Position numbers and translations under genes: made by a program | Notes under the pieces: generated by a model | Database searches by the model: none | What the model was told of the DNA's origin: nothing | The model's input: the letters and a program-made list of their open reading frames with translations, nothing else | From: a virus | DNA length: 21,454 bases | IMG/VR virus record: IMGVR_UViG_3300028415_000329 | Location: 1 to 21,454 of that record | Strand: one strand, 5' to 3' | In this document: positions 14,312 to 20,883 of the stretch, piece by piece | How positions within the stretch are numbered: the stretch's first letter is position 1 | How the letters are laid out: each line of letters starts with the position of its first letter

Positions 14312-15882
14312 TGGCTACCGCTCCGGGCGACAGCAACTTCAGCAGTGAGTCGGCGGCACGTCAGCGCATCGTCGACATCTACAGGAACCGGGGACTTGAG
14401 CCGCCACCCAACATCGAAGCGCAGGTGCAGCGCGTCGTCAGCGAGGGGACCAGTTACCTCGGGCAGATTCGCTCCCACGCTGAACGTGACGCGGCGTCCG
14501 CCCCGACGCCGCAGACTGGCACAACGGGGGGCGACGCCCAGTTCACCAGCCCCGCAGCGGCACGTCAACGCATCGTCGACATCTACGCGAACCAGGGGCT
14601 TGAGCCGCCACCCAACATCGACGCGCAGGTGCAGCGCATCGTCAACGAGGGGTCCGGCTACTTCGCGCAGATTCGCTCCCACGCTGCGCGCGACGCGCAG
14701 GGTGTCGCCGACGCTGCCGAAGAACTCGACAACGAGCGGAGCCTCAACTACCGGGGGCTTGCAGGCAACATGTTCCCGTGGCTCACCCCAGGGCTGCTCG
14801 ACCTGTTCGCAGACGAATGGGGGGAGACGGGCGAACCGCAGTTCGCGCTCGACAAGGTCCGCCAGTCGGCAGAGTACGGGCGGGTGTTCCCTGGTATCAA
14901 GCGGGAAGACGGCAGCCTGCGGATGTCGGAAGGCGACTACTTCGGGGAGAAGGCCGGGTTCCGTGAGGCGATGTCAGAGTTCGGCATCAACCCGGCCGAC
15001 TACGAGAGCCAACTCACTGACCTGTTCGTCAACGAGGTTGGTGCCCGAGAACTCTACGGGGCGCTCGGCAACGCCTACCAACGGTTCGTTGAGCCCGGCT
15101 CCGAAGACACCTCGATGGTGCGCTCGTTCCTCAACTCGTTCATCGGCTCCGGTTCCGAGGTTGACGCGACCGCAGCCATCCGCGACTCGGCCGCCTACGA
15201 CCAGGTGTTCACCGGCAACCGCCGTGAAGACGGCAGCCTGCGGATGGACGAGCCCGACTTCTTCGCGTACAAGCGCGGCTGGCAGCGCACGCTCGTCAGC
15301 TTCGGGCTGAACCCTGACGAGTTCGTCGGCCGCGGGGCGTTCCGTGAGTCGGTGGAAGGCGAACTGTCCGTCGCCGAGGTGGACGCCCGGCTACAGGCCA
15401 CCCAGGACGGCGTCCTTGACCGCGCCCCCGAGATGGCGGAATGGTACGCGCAGAACTACGGGATCGACCTGACCCCCGAAGCGATCCTCGGTATGGCGAT
15501 CTCCCCTGCGCTTCAGAAGGATGTGCTGGAGCGTCGCATCCTCGCGTCTCAGGTCGGCGGCGAGGCGAGCCTCCAAGGGTTCTCGCGCAACCTGGAGCGT
15601 GCCGAACAGCTTGCCCGCGCGGGGGTGGGGGGCGACCAGGCACGTCAACTCTATTCGGACGCAGCGATGCAGGTGCCGACGCTCAGCGCGTTGGCGCGTC
15701 GGCATTCCGACCCGGAAGGCAACCTCGGTATCGACGAGTTCGAGAACGCCAGCGTGCTCGGGGACGCCGGGGTGCGGCGACGCATCGGGCGAAGGATGCA
15801 GGACGAGCAGTCGTCGTTTTCGACACGCCGCAACGTCGCGGCCGACCAGGGCGGCGCGCTCACAGGGCTGCGCCAGAGGTGA
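14311..15882 (+). CDS. Internal virion protein with two sets of internal duplications
   Basis: A 523-aa protein from ATG 14311; a TTG at 14296 in the same frame is a weaker alternative start. The N-terminus holds two copies of a 47-residue unit at 14-60 and 82-128 (AARQRIVDIYxNxGLEPPPNI, then IRSHAxRDA), spaced 68 residues apart. The middle holds a second, more diverged duplication at about 178-232 and 285-338, each with YxxVFxGxxREDGSLRM followed by a helix and FGxNPxxF/Y. The C-terminus has a helical region ending in a basic segment. The REDGSLRM type of unit recalls repeats in virion proteins of actinobacterial phages, from memory only. It is the last gene of the ejection block, before a 447-bp gap. 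Function is unknown beyond probable virion location. Confidence 0.72.
   Translation: MATAPGDSNFSSESAARQRIVDIYRNRGLEPPPNIEAQVQRVVSEGTSYLGQIRSHAERDAASAPTPQTGTTGGDAQFTSPAAARQRIVDIYANQGLEPPPNIDAQVQRIVNEGSGYFAQIRSHAARDAQGVADAAEELDNERSLNYRGLAGNMFPWLTPGLLDLFADEWGETGEPQFALDKVRQSAEYGRVFPGIKREDGSLRMSEGDYFGEKAGFREAMSEFGINPADYESQLTDLFVNEVGARELYGALGNAYQRFVEPGSEDTSMVRSFLNSFIGSGSEVDATAAIRDSAAYDQVFTGNRREDGSLRMDEPDFFAYKRGWQRTLVSFGLNPDEFVGRGAFRESVEGELSVAEVDARLQATQDGVLDRAPEMAEWYAQNYGIDLTPEAILGMAISPALQKDVLERRILASQVGGEASLQGFSRNLERAEQLARAGVGGDQARQLYSDAAMQVPTLSALARRHSDPEGNLGIDEFENASVLGDAGVRRRIGRRMQDEQSSFSTRRNVAADQGGALTGLRQR
14350..14694 (+). repeat. Tandem duplication with 204-bp period
   Basis: The segment encoding residues 14-60 of the 523-aa protein is repeated 204 bp (68 codons) downstream with high nucleotide identity, including shared runs such as CATCGTCGACATCTAC and GAGCCGCCACCCAACATCGA. 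The similarity at silent positions suggests a fairly recent duplication. Confidence 0.85.
14905..15246 (+). repeat. Diverged duplication with 321-bp period
   Basis: A 21-nt identical run at 14905-14925 and 15226-15246 (encoding EDGSLRM) marks two related units 107 codons apart. Flanking protein similarity extends about 25 residues on each side, but the DNA has diverged, so this duplication is older than the N-terminal one. Confidence 0.75.
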
Positions 15883-16031
15883 CGGCCGCCCCACCTTGCT
15901 CGCGCCGCCAGCGAGAATGAAGTTCCGGGCTCTTACAGTGCCGGTGGCTGGAGGTGGACCTTCACGGGTTGAAAGAGGCGTCCCGGTGCCGGGGTGACCC
16001 GCTAGGCCGTCGGCGCGACCTTAGCGCCCAC

Positions 16032-16060
16032 TTGCGTCCGGCGTCGCGTCGCGCCATACT
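16032..16060 (+). promoter_or_regulatory. Candidate promoter for the scaffold-capsid genes
   Basis: TTGCGT (16032-16037) and CATACT (16055-16060) are separated by 17 bp. Matches to sigma70 consensus are 3/6 and 4/6, so the call relies on correct spacing and on position upstream of the highly expressed capsid genes. Transcription would start near 16067. Confidence 0.3.
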
Positions 16061-16081
16061 GTGCGCAGCAGCGGAATGGTG

Positions 16082-16129
16082 GCCGTCTCCCTCCGCTCGC
16101 AGGCCACGACTTCAGAGTGGCGAGACGGC
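16082..16129 (+). ncRNA. Bulged hairpin in the predicted leader of the capsid transcript
   Basis: GCCGTCTC (16082-16089) pairs with GAGACGGC (16122-16129), and directly inside it GCCAC (16103-16107) pairs with GTGGC (16117-16121) around a 9-nt loop. The right strand is continuous, so this is a 13-bp stem with one 13-nt bulge on the left. It would begin about 15 nt into a transcript from the candidate promoter. It may protect the abundant capsid mRNA or bind a protein. It is a predicted fold only, with no known family match. Confidence 0.4.
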
Positions 16130-16329
16130 AATCTGGGGGTCGACGTCCGGGGTTCCGCCCTCCCGGCCGTCCGTAACGTAGGGCGCGTACCCGTGGGCCT
16201 TGTGGATAGCGAGGCAGCCGCGATGTGCCCACGTCTCCTCATTCCATCTTCACTCTGCCTCGCCGGGCGAGTTGCGTACTCCACGGCGCTCCTCCGAACC
16301 CGACCGACGTGGGCGCGAGGAGTGTCAAG

Positions 16330-16767
16330 ATGGCTGAGAACGACCCCCAAGAGACCGAAGGTTCTGCGCTCCGCAAGCAGCTGGAAGCTGCGTTGACGGA
16401 GAACAAGGCCTTGAAGTCTGAGCGACGTGAACGTGCGTTCTCTGACGCCGGGTACGACCCGTCGGCAGGAAACGGCAAGGCGCTCGCGCAGCTCTACGAC
16501 GGTGAGGCAACCGTCGAGGCCATCCAGGCGTTCGCCAAAGACGAGTTCGGTTGGGAACCTCCCGCCGCTACGTCTGAGGAGCCAGCGGAAGACACGAAGT
16601 CCGAAGAGGACGGCTGGGATCAGCTCAGCCGGACACCGGGCGGGCAGTCTCCGGCGCCAAACGACCCCTCCTCGCTTGACAACCGGATCGCGAAGGCTCA
16701 GGCCGACGGCAACTGGGACGAGTTCGATCTTCTCAGTGCCGAAAAGGTCGAAGCCGCGCGACGCTAA
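16330..16767 (+). CDS. Capsid scaffolding protein
   Basis: A 145-aa acidic protein directly before the major capsid gene. The start is ATG 16330 with GAGGAG 7 nt upstream; an in-frame ATG at 16225 has no ribosome site and gives an implausible extension. Residues 10-35 form a charged coiled coil (SALRKQLEAALTENKALKSE), followed by a compact part with GKALAQLYDGEATVEAIQAFAKDEFGW (51-77), an acidic disordered middle rich in Glu, Ser and Pro, and a short C-terminal helix (DNRIAKAQADGNWDEFDLL). Coiled coil, acidic linker and small C-terminal capsid-binding helix are the usual scaffold layout. It would guide procapsid assembly and then leave the shell. No protease gene is visible. Confidence 0.83.
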   Translation: MAENDPQETEGSALRKQLEAALTENKALKSERRERAFSDAGYDPSAGNGKALAQLYDGEATVEAIQAFAKDEFGWEPPAATSEEPAEDTKSEEDGWDQLSRTPGGQSPAPNDPSSLDNRIAKAQADGNWDEFDLLSAEKVEAARR

Positions 16768-16788
16768 CCAAGAGGAGCGTGACCCCAC

Positions 16789-18000
16789 ATGCCAACCGTT
16801 GCCGCACTCGGTACATCTTTCAATCTGCCGAACTATCACGGCAGAGTCCACCCGCTCACCCCGTCCGACACGCCGTTCACGACCGCCCTGATGGGGCAGT
16901 CGGGCGGCGGCGAAGTCGACCCTGCCCGCACGTTCGAGTGGCAGACCACCGACCTGCGCGACGCCGCACAGAACACTGTGGTCGACGGTGATCGCGTAGG
17001 GACCGGCGAGCACCGCAGCCGCTCCAACGTGTTCAACGTCCTCCAGACCCACCGCGAAGACGTCGACGTGGCCTACGAGCGGCTGTCTGCAACCGGCCAG
17101 TTCGACGGTCGCAACATCGCTGGCGGCAACCCGATCGTCAACGAGGAAGCCTTCCAGATCACCCAGATGTGGAAGCAGATCAAGCGGGACATCGAGTTCT
17201 CGCTCATCAACGGCACCTACGTTCTGCCCGGCACCAACGGTACGGCGGCGCAGACCCGTGGCATCCTGGAAGCCATCACGACCAACGCCGTCGACTCGTC
17301 CAGCCAGGTCGCCACCCTGGCGACCTCCGCGAACTCCGACGACACGTTCGACACGTCGTCCGCTCACGGACTTTCGGTCGGCGACGACTTCTACATCACC
17401 GGGCTAACCGGCGGTTCGGGGATCGCAGCCAACACCCGCTACTACGTCACCACCGTCCCGACAACCACCTCCTTCACGGCTTCGGCCACGAAGGGCGGCG
17501 CGTCGCTCGACTTCGGTTCTGACGTCTCGGCAGGCAACATCTTCTCCTACGCCGAACCGGACGGTGAGTCGCTTGGCGACCTCATGCAGTCCGCATGGGA
17601 CAACGGCGGGTTGCAGGAGTCCGAGATGGGCCTGCTCATCGTCAACTCCGGCCTGAAGCGCTGGCTGACCAAGGTGTTCATCACCGACAAGAACCTGGAG
17701 ACTCGCAGCCGCGACGTCGGCGGAGCGAACGTTCAGGTCATCGACACGGACTTCGGTCCGCTCGGCATCATGCTGAACCGCTACATCCCGCAGGGCACGC
17801 TTGCGGCGGTGTCGCTGGACCAGTGCAAGCTGCACTTCCGCAACGTCCCAGGCAAGGGCGTCATGTTCGCTGAGCCGACCTCCAAGGCCGGTGCCTCCAA
17901 CGCCACGCAGCTCTACACGAGCGCCGGCCTGGAGTACGGCAACGAGGCGGCTCACGCCAAGAGCACCGGGTTCACTACCAACGCTCCGGCGGCTGTCTGA
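16789..18000 (+). CDS. Major capsid protein (DUF5309 / SU10-type, HK97 fold) with inserted beta domain
   Basis: The shell subunit, 403 aa, with AGAGGAG upstream of ATG 16789. The N-terminal part matches the SU10-type capsid pattern: LTPSDTPF (23-30), FEWQTTDL (49-56), a VDGDRV segment, and IKRDIEFSLINGTY (131-144). The conserved C-terminal part includes LMQSAWDNGG, LLIVNSGLKRWLT and VQVIDTDFGPLGIMLNRYIP. Between them residues about 170-252 are a Thr/Ser/Gly-rich beta segment (DTSSAHGLSVGDDFYITGL, then ANTRYYVTT) of the kind found as surface beta domains in phage fibres and decoration proteins. This is probably an insertion exposed on the capsid surface. Directly after the gene lies a strong hairpin. 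Family assignment is from memory of the motifs. Confidence 0.9.
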   Translation: MPTVAALGTSFNLPNYHGRVHPLTPSDTPFTTALMGQSGGGEVDPARTFEWQTTDLRDAAQNTVVDGDRVGTGEHRSRSNVFNVLQTHREDVDVAYERLSATGQFDGRNIAGGNPIVNEEAFQITQMWKQIKRDIEFSLINGTYVLPGTNGTAAQTRGILEAITTNAVDSSSQVATLATSANSDDTFDTSSAHGLSVGDDFYITGLTGGSGIAANTRYYVTTVPTTTSFTASATKGGASLDFGSDVSAGNIFSYAEPDGESLGDLMQSAWDNGGLQESEMGLLIVNSGLKRWLTKVFITDKNLETRSRDVGGANVQVIDTDFGPLGIMLNRYIPQGTLAAVSLDQCKLHFRNVPGKGVMFAEPTSKAGASNATQLYTSAGLEYGNEAAHAKSTGFTTNAPAAV

Positions 18001-18006
18001 TCGCTG

Positions 18007-18038
18007 GCAGGCGGGTCACGATAAGGTGACCCGCCTGC
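18007..18038 (+). terminator. 13-bp perfect hairpin after the capsid gene
   Basis: GCAGGCGGGTCAC (18007-18019) pairs perfectly with 18026-18038 around the loop GATAAG. No U-run follows (TGTCCC), so it is either an actinobacterial-type terminator without a U-tract, a partial terminator that lowers tail-gene expression, or a 3' stabiliser of the capsid mRNA. Confidence 0.7.
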
Positions 18039-18064
18039 TGTCCCACTCATAGGAGGGTCGACTT

Positions 18065-18967
18065 GTGAGCACGGTCCTCGACGTTGCTGACAAGACATTC
18101 CGGGACTACCTGTCTCCGGGCGATGAGGCCCCGATCATGGTCGCCTTCGCTGCGGCCGCGACGGCTGCCGCGACGTCGTGGGCCTACAGTTCCGCGATGC
18201 TCTCCCCTGAGGAGCTTGACTTCCTCGCCCCAGGGACGGTTGTGGAGGCCGGCGACGGCGAGCAGGTGCTCGTCACCGACGTCGACACGGGCACGTCGAC
18301 GCTCACCGTGTCGCGCGGCTACAACGGGACCGTCGCGACGGCTCACGCTGCGGGGGGGCTCATCGTCGTCGCCCCCGTGTTCGGGCGCCGCACCGTCATC
18401 GAAGCGGTCAAAGACGAGGTTGCGTCCCTCTACCCGAGCTTGCATTCGCAGGTCACCGTCACGGTTGCCACCAACGGCGAGTACATCGAGGTCCCGGCCG
18501 AAGCGATCACCCCGGTCTCGCTGTTGGTGGCTGGCGACACAGGACGGCTGTACCCGTCCCTCTACGACTTCCAGTCCAACTTCGTCCCGTCGCCCACCGG
18601 CAAAGCCATCGTGCTTCGTTCCGGGCAGAGCAGTGACGGACGCACCGCCTACTTCACCTACCGTGGCAGGTTCGCGCGTCCCGCCTACGACCGGGACGAA
18701 CTTTCCGAGTACGGGGTTCAACGTCACTGGGAACGCATCATCTCGACAGGTGCGGCGCTTGCTGTCACGGCAGGCCGTGACCCTTCCTACCTGACGGCGG
18801 ACTACATCACCGAAGCGCTGGAGCGCGAATCCAACCCGCCGGACACCGCAGGCAACGTCCGCAACCGACTCATCCAGCTTCGCAGCCTGTGGCTCGACCA
18901 GGCACGTTCCGAACAGGTCGCTGCCGAACCGCATCCTGTCGTCCAGCTTCCGGTCGGTGCCTGGTAA
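18065..18967 (+). CDS. Head-tail adaptor (connector) candidate
   Basis: A 300-aa protein from GTG 18065 with a very strong AGGAGGG site and 7-nt spacer. The N-terminal third contains a small beta module with VLVTDVDTGTSTLTVSRGYNGT...H (68-94), a pattern common in phage neck and fibre proteins. The C-terminal two thirds hold beta strands (LYPSLYDFQSNFVP, AYFTYRGRF) and then helices with YGVQRHWERIISTGAALAVTAGRDP, ending in a helix and short tail. Its place between the capsid gene and the tail protein is where podoviruses encode the ring that joins portal to tail (as T7 gp11). No motif proves this; a minor tail protein is the alternative. It ends with a TAATG overlap on the next gene. Confidence 0.65.
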   Translation: MSTVLDVADKTFRDYLSPGDEAPIMVAFAAAATAAATSWAYSSAMLSPEELDFLAPGTVVEAGDGEQVLVTDVDTGTSTLTVSRGYNGTVATAHAAGGLIVVAPVFGRRTVIEAVKDEVASLYPSLHSQVTVTVATNGEYIEVPAEAITPVSLLVAGDTGRLYPSLYDFQSNFVPSPTGKAIVLRSGQSSDGRTAYFTYRGRFARPAYDRDELSEYGVQRHWERIISTGAALAVTAGRDPSYLTADYITEALERESNPPDTAGNVRNRLIQLRSLWLDQARSEQVAAEPHPVVQLPVGAW

Positions 18968-20883
18968 TGGCCACGCCCACCACCGACAACGTCGCGAGGC
19001 CGTCCGCCCTCGGTTTCGGCTGCGCGCTCAACGGCGACCTGTTCCGGATCGGCACCGGGTTCGGTCAGGGGATGCTCATCGAGACGGCCCCTGCCGAAGC
19101 TCCCCGTGTCGACACTGCGTCGTCGCCGGAAGAGATGGTCGAAGACTACGGGCGGGTGTTCGCCCGCTCGTCGTTCGAGGGCGGGGAGGGCCAGTTCCGC
19201 GCCCACACGGAAGACGCCAGCCCGGACCGCTACTGGGATTCCCGTGGCGTGTCGGTGAGCCCGGCGGCTTCCGGCGAGTTCCCTGAGGCGACCCTCTCTC
19301 ACGACACCGAACTGTTGCGGGCGTCGACGGCGACCGGCATCCGCGTTGCCACCGACGGGTCGTCGCTGTGGACGACCGACGGCACCACGATATTCCGGAC
19401 CGACAACCCGACGGTCGCGTCGCCCACGTTCGCGGCGGACAGCCCCCACCTTGCGGAAGGGGCTGTCGCCGTCACAGGGCTCGCCGTGCTGGGCGACGAG
19501 CTGTACGCGGCGCTGGGTGCCAACGGCATCCACGTCCGCGCCTCAGGCGGCACCTGGACGCATTACAGCGACCTCGCGGCCGTGCGGGTGTGGGCGGTGC
19601 AGGGACGCATCCTCGCGTCCGACGGTCGGTCGCTCTACGAGATCGTCGCTTCCGGGGCTGCCCCTGCGGCGACAACGACGCTGCCGCCCGGCATGGAGTG
19701 GACGGGGGCTACCGACGCGGGTGCGGCGATCCTGGCGTCCGCCACCGACGGCTACGTGTACGCCTTCACCAACGAGGCGGGCACGCTGACGCTGGCCGGG
19801 CAGACCGAGTTCCCTGGCGAGCAGCCGACCGCCGTCGGCGCCACCCGTGGCATCGCTGCGGTCGGGACCAGGCAGGGCAACGTCGGGCGGCTGTGGGTGG
19901 GCACGCTCGACGAGCAGACGTTCACGCTGCGGCCCCTCCAACTGCTGCGGGAATGGCTCGACGACGGCTCGGGGGTGAACCGTCAGCCCTATGCGGTGCT
20001 GGCCTCCCGCAACGCGCTCTACACGGCCGTCGCGCTTTCCGGCAAGGTCGACGTGTGGCGCTACGAGCTTTCCACCCAAGGGCTCTCCCGCCACCTGACC
20101 ATCGCGGCCGAAGGTTGCACGCATGGGCTCGTCAACATCGACGGTTCGGTGTTCGTCCCCGTGTGCGAGGCGGGCCTGTACCGGGAATCCGAGAAGTTCG
20201 TGGACAGCGGCTACCTGATCGGCCCGTTGGGCGACTTCTATTCGGCGTCCGACAAGTCGTGGGTGGGTGCCAGGCTGGACAACGGCGAGCTGAACGGTGC
20301 CCGCATCGAACTGTGGTACACGACCGACCCGGAGGCGCTGGCCGACTCGACGTCGACGTCGTGGCGGCGAATCATCTCGCGTACGGCAGGGACGTCGTCG
20401 GACGAGTCGCCGCTGACTTCGGTGGTCGCCCGGTCGCTGGCCGGCATGGTCAAGATGTTCCCGGACTCTGCGAAGACGGCCGCCCCGACGTTGCGTTCGT
20501 TCGCGTTCCGTGCGTTCCAGCAGTCCGGCGACGGCGACGTGATCGTGACGCTGCCCGTCAACATCTCGGACCGGATCGAACGGCGTGGCCGCATCGCAGG
20601 ACGCAGCAAAGGGCTCGGCGCACGGACGTTTTCGCGGCTGAAAGACTACGAGGGCCGTCCGGTGCTGCTCACCCTCTACCGCCCTTCCGAACGTGTCCGT
20701 GGGCTGGTCGAGTCGGTCGGCGTTCCGGTGTCGCAGATCAACTCTCGCGGTTCGGTGACGACGCTGGCGGTCGTCCGGGTTCGTGGTCGGCGGGTCGGTT
20801 CTACCGGCTCTGTCACCGGAACCGGGGCGTTCGCCACCCGGCACCTGTTTGCCACCCAGCCGACGTTCGGAGCATCGACATGA
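18967..20883 (+). CDS. Tail nozzle/hub-like protein with propeller-like repeats
   Basis: A 638-aa protein; the start ATG 18967 overlaps the adaptor stop (TAATG), with no strong ribosome site, so it depends on coupling. Residues about 120-430 are a run of short beta repeats of the sort GIRVATDGSSLWTTDGTTIFR, VLGDELYAALGANGIHVR and GRILASDGRSLYEIV, as in a beta-propeller. The C-terminal part (about 440-638) is beta-rich with ARIELWYTTDPEAL, RSFAFRAFQ and VLLTLYRPSERVRGLVESV. In podoviruses the gene after the adaptor often encodes the tail nozzle (T7 gp12), which also has a propeller, and this fits in order and size. A fibre-attachment or receptor-binding protein is possible. It ends with an ATGA overlap on the fibre gene. 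Confidence 0.65.
   Translation: MATPTTDNVARPSALGFGCALNGDLFRIGTGFGQGMLIETAPAEAPRVDTASSPEEMVEDYGRVFARSSFEGGEGQFRAHTEDASPDRYWDSRGVSVSPAASGEFPEATLSHDTELLRASTATGIRVATDGSSLWTTDGTTIFRTDNPTVASPTFAADSPHLAEGAVAVTGLAVLGDELYAALGANGIHVRASGGTWTHYSDLAAVRVWAVQGRILASDGRSLYEIVASGAAPAATTTLPPGMEWTGATDAGAAILASATDGYVYAFTNEAGTLTLAGQTEFPGEQPTAVGATRGIAAVGTRQGNVGRLWVGTLDEQTFTLRPLQLLREWLDDGSGVNRQPYAVLASRNALYTAVALSGKVDVWRYELSTQGLSRHLTIAAEGCTHGLVNIDGSVFVPVCEAGLYRESEKFVDSGYLIGPLGDFYSASDKSWVGARLDNGELNGARIELWYTTDPEALADSTSTSWRRIISRTAGTSSDESPLTSVVARSLAGMVKMFPDSAKTAAPTLRSFAFRAFQQSGDGDVIVTLPVNISDRIERRGRIAGRSKGLGARTFSRLKDYEGRPVLLTLYRPSERVRGLVESVGVPVSQINSRGSVTTLAVVRVRGRRVGSTGSVTGTGAFATRHLFATQPTFGAST

Larger units (their letters stand above)
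15883..16329 (+). other. Non-coding region before the capsid module
   Basis: A 447-bp gap with no credible gene on either strand. Its reading frames are short, lack ribosome sites and are rich in Arg and Pro. It contains a candidate promoter (16032-16060), a bulged hairpin (16082-16129), and small stems at 15899-15915, 16012-16028 and 16259-16271. Because scaffold and capsid protein are needed in far larger amounts than the upstream proteins, an internal promoter and structured leader here make sense. Confidence 0.65.

Noticed and set aside
16225-16329. N-terminal extension of the scaffold protein from ATG 16225
   Set aside because: No ribosome site at 16225, and the extra 35 residues are unlike a scaffold; ATG 16330 has GAGGAG at the right distance.
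16021-17367. Long - strand frame (448 codons) spanning the 16-kb gap and the capsid gene
   Set aside because: It is mostly the reverse of the capsid and scaffold genes and has no recognisable motif or ribosome site. The part in the gap is low-complexity Arg-rich sequence.
19543-20844. Long - strand frame (433 codons) opposite the tail protein
   Set aside because: Arg/Gln/His-rich antisense shadow of a convincing + strand gene; no start signal.
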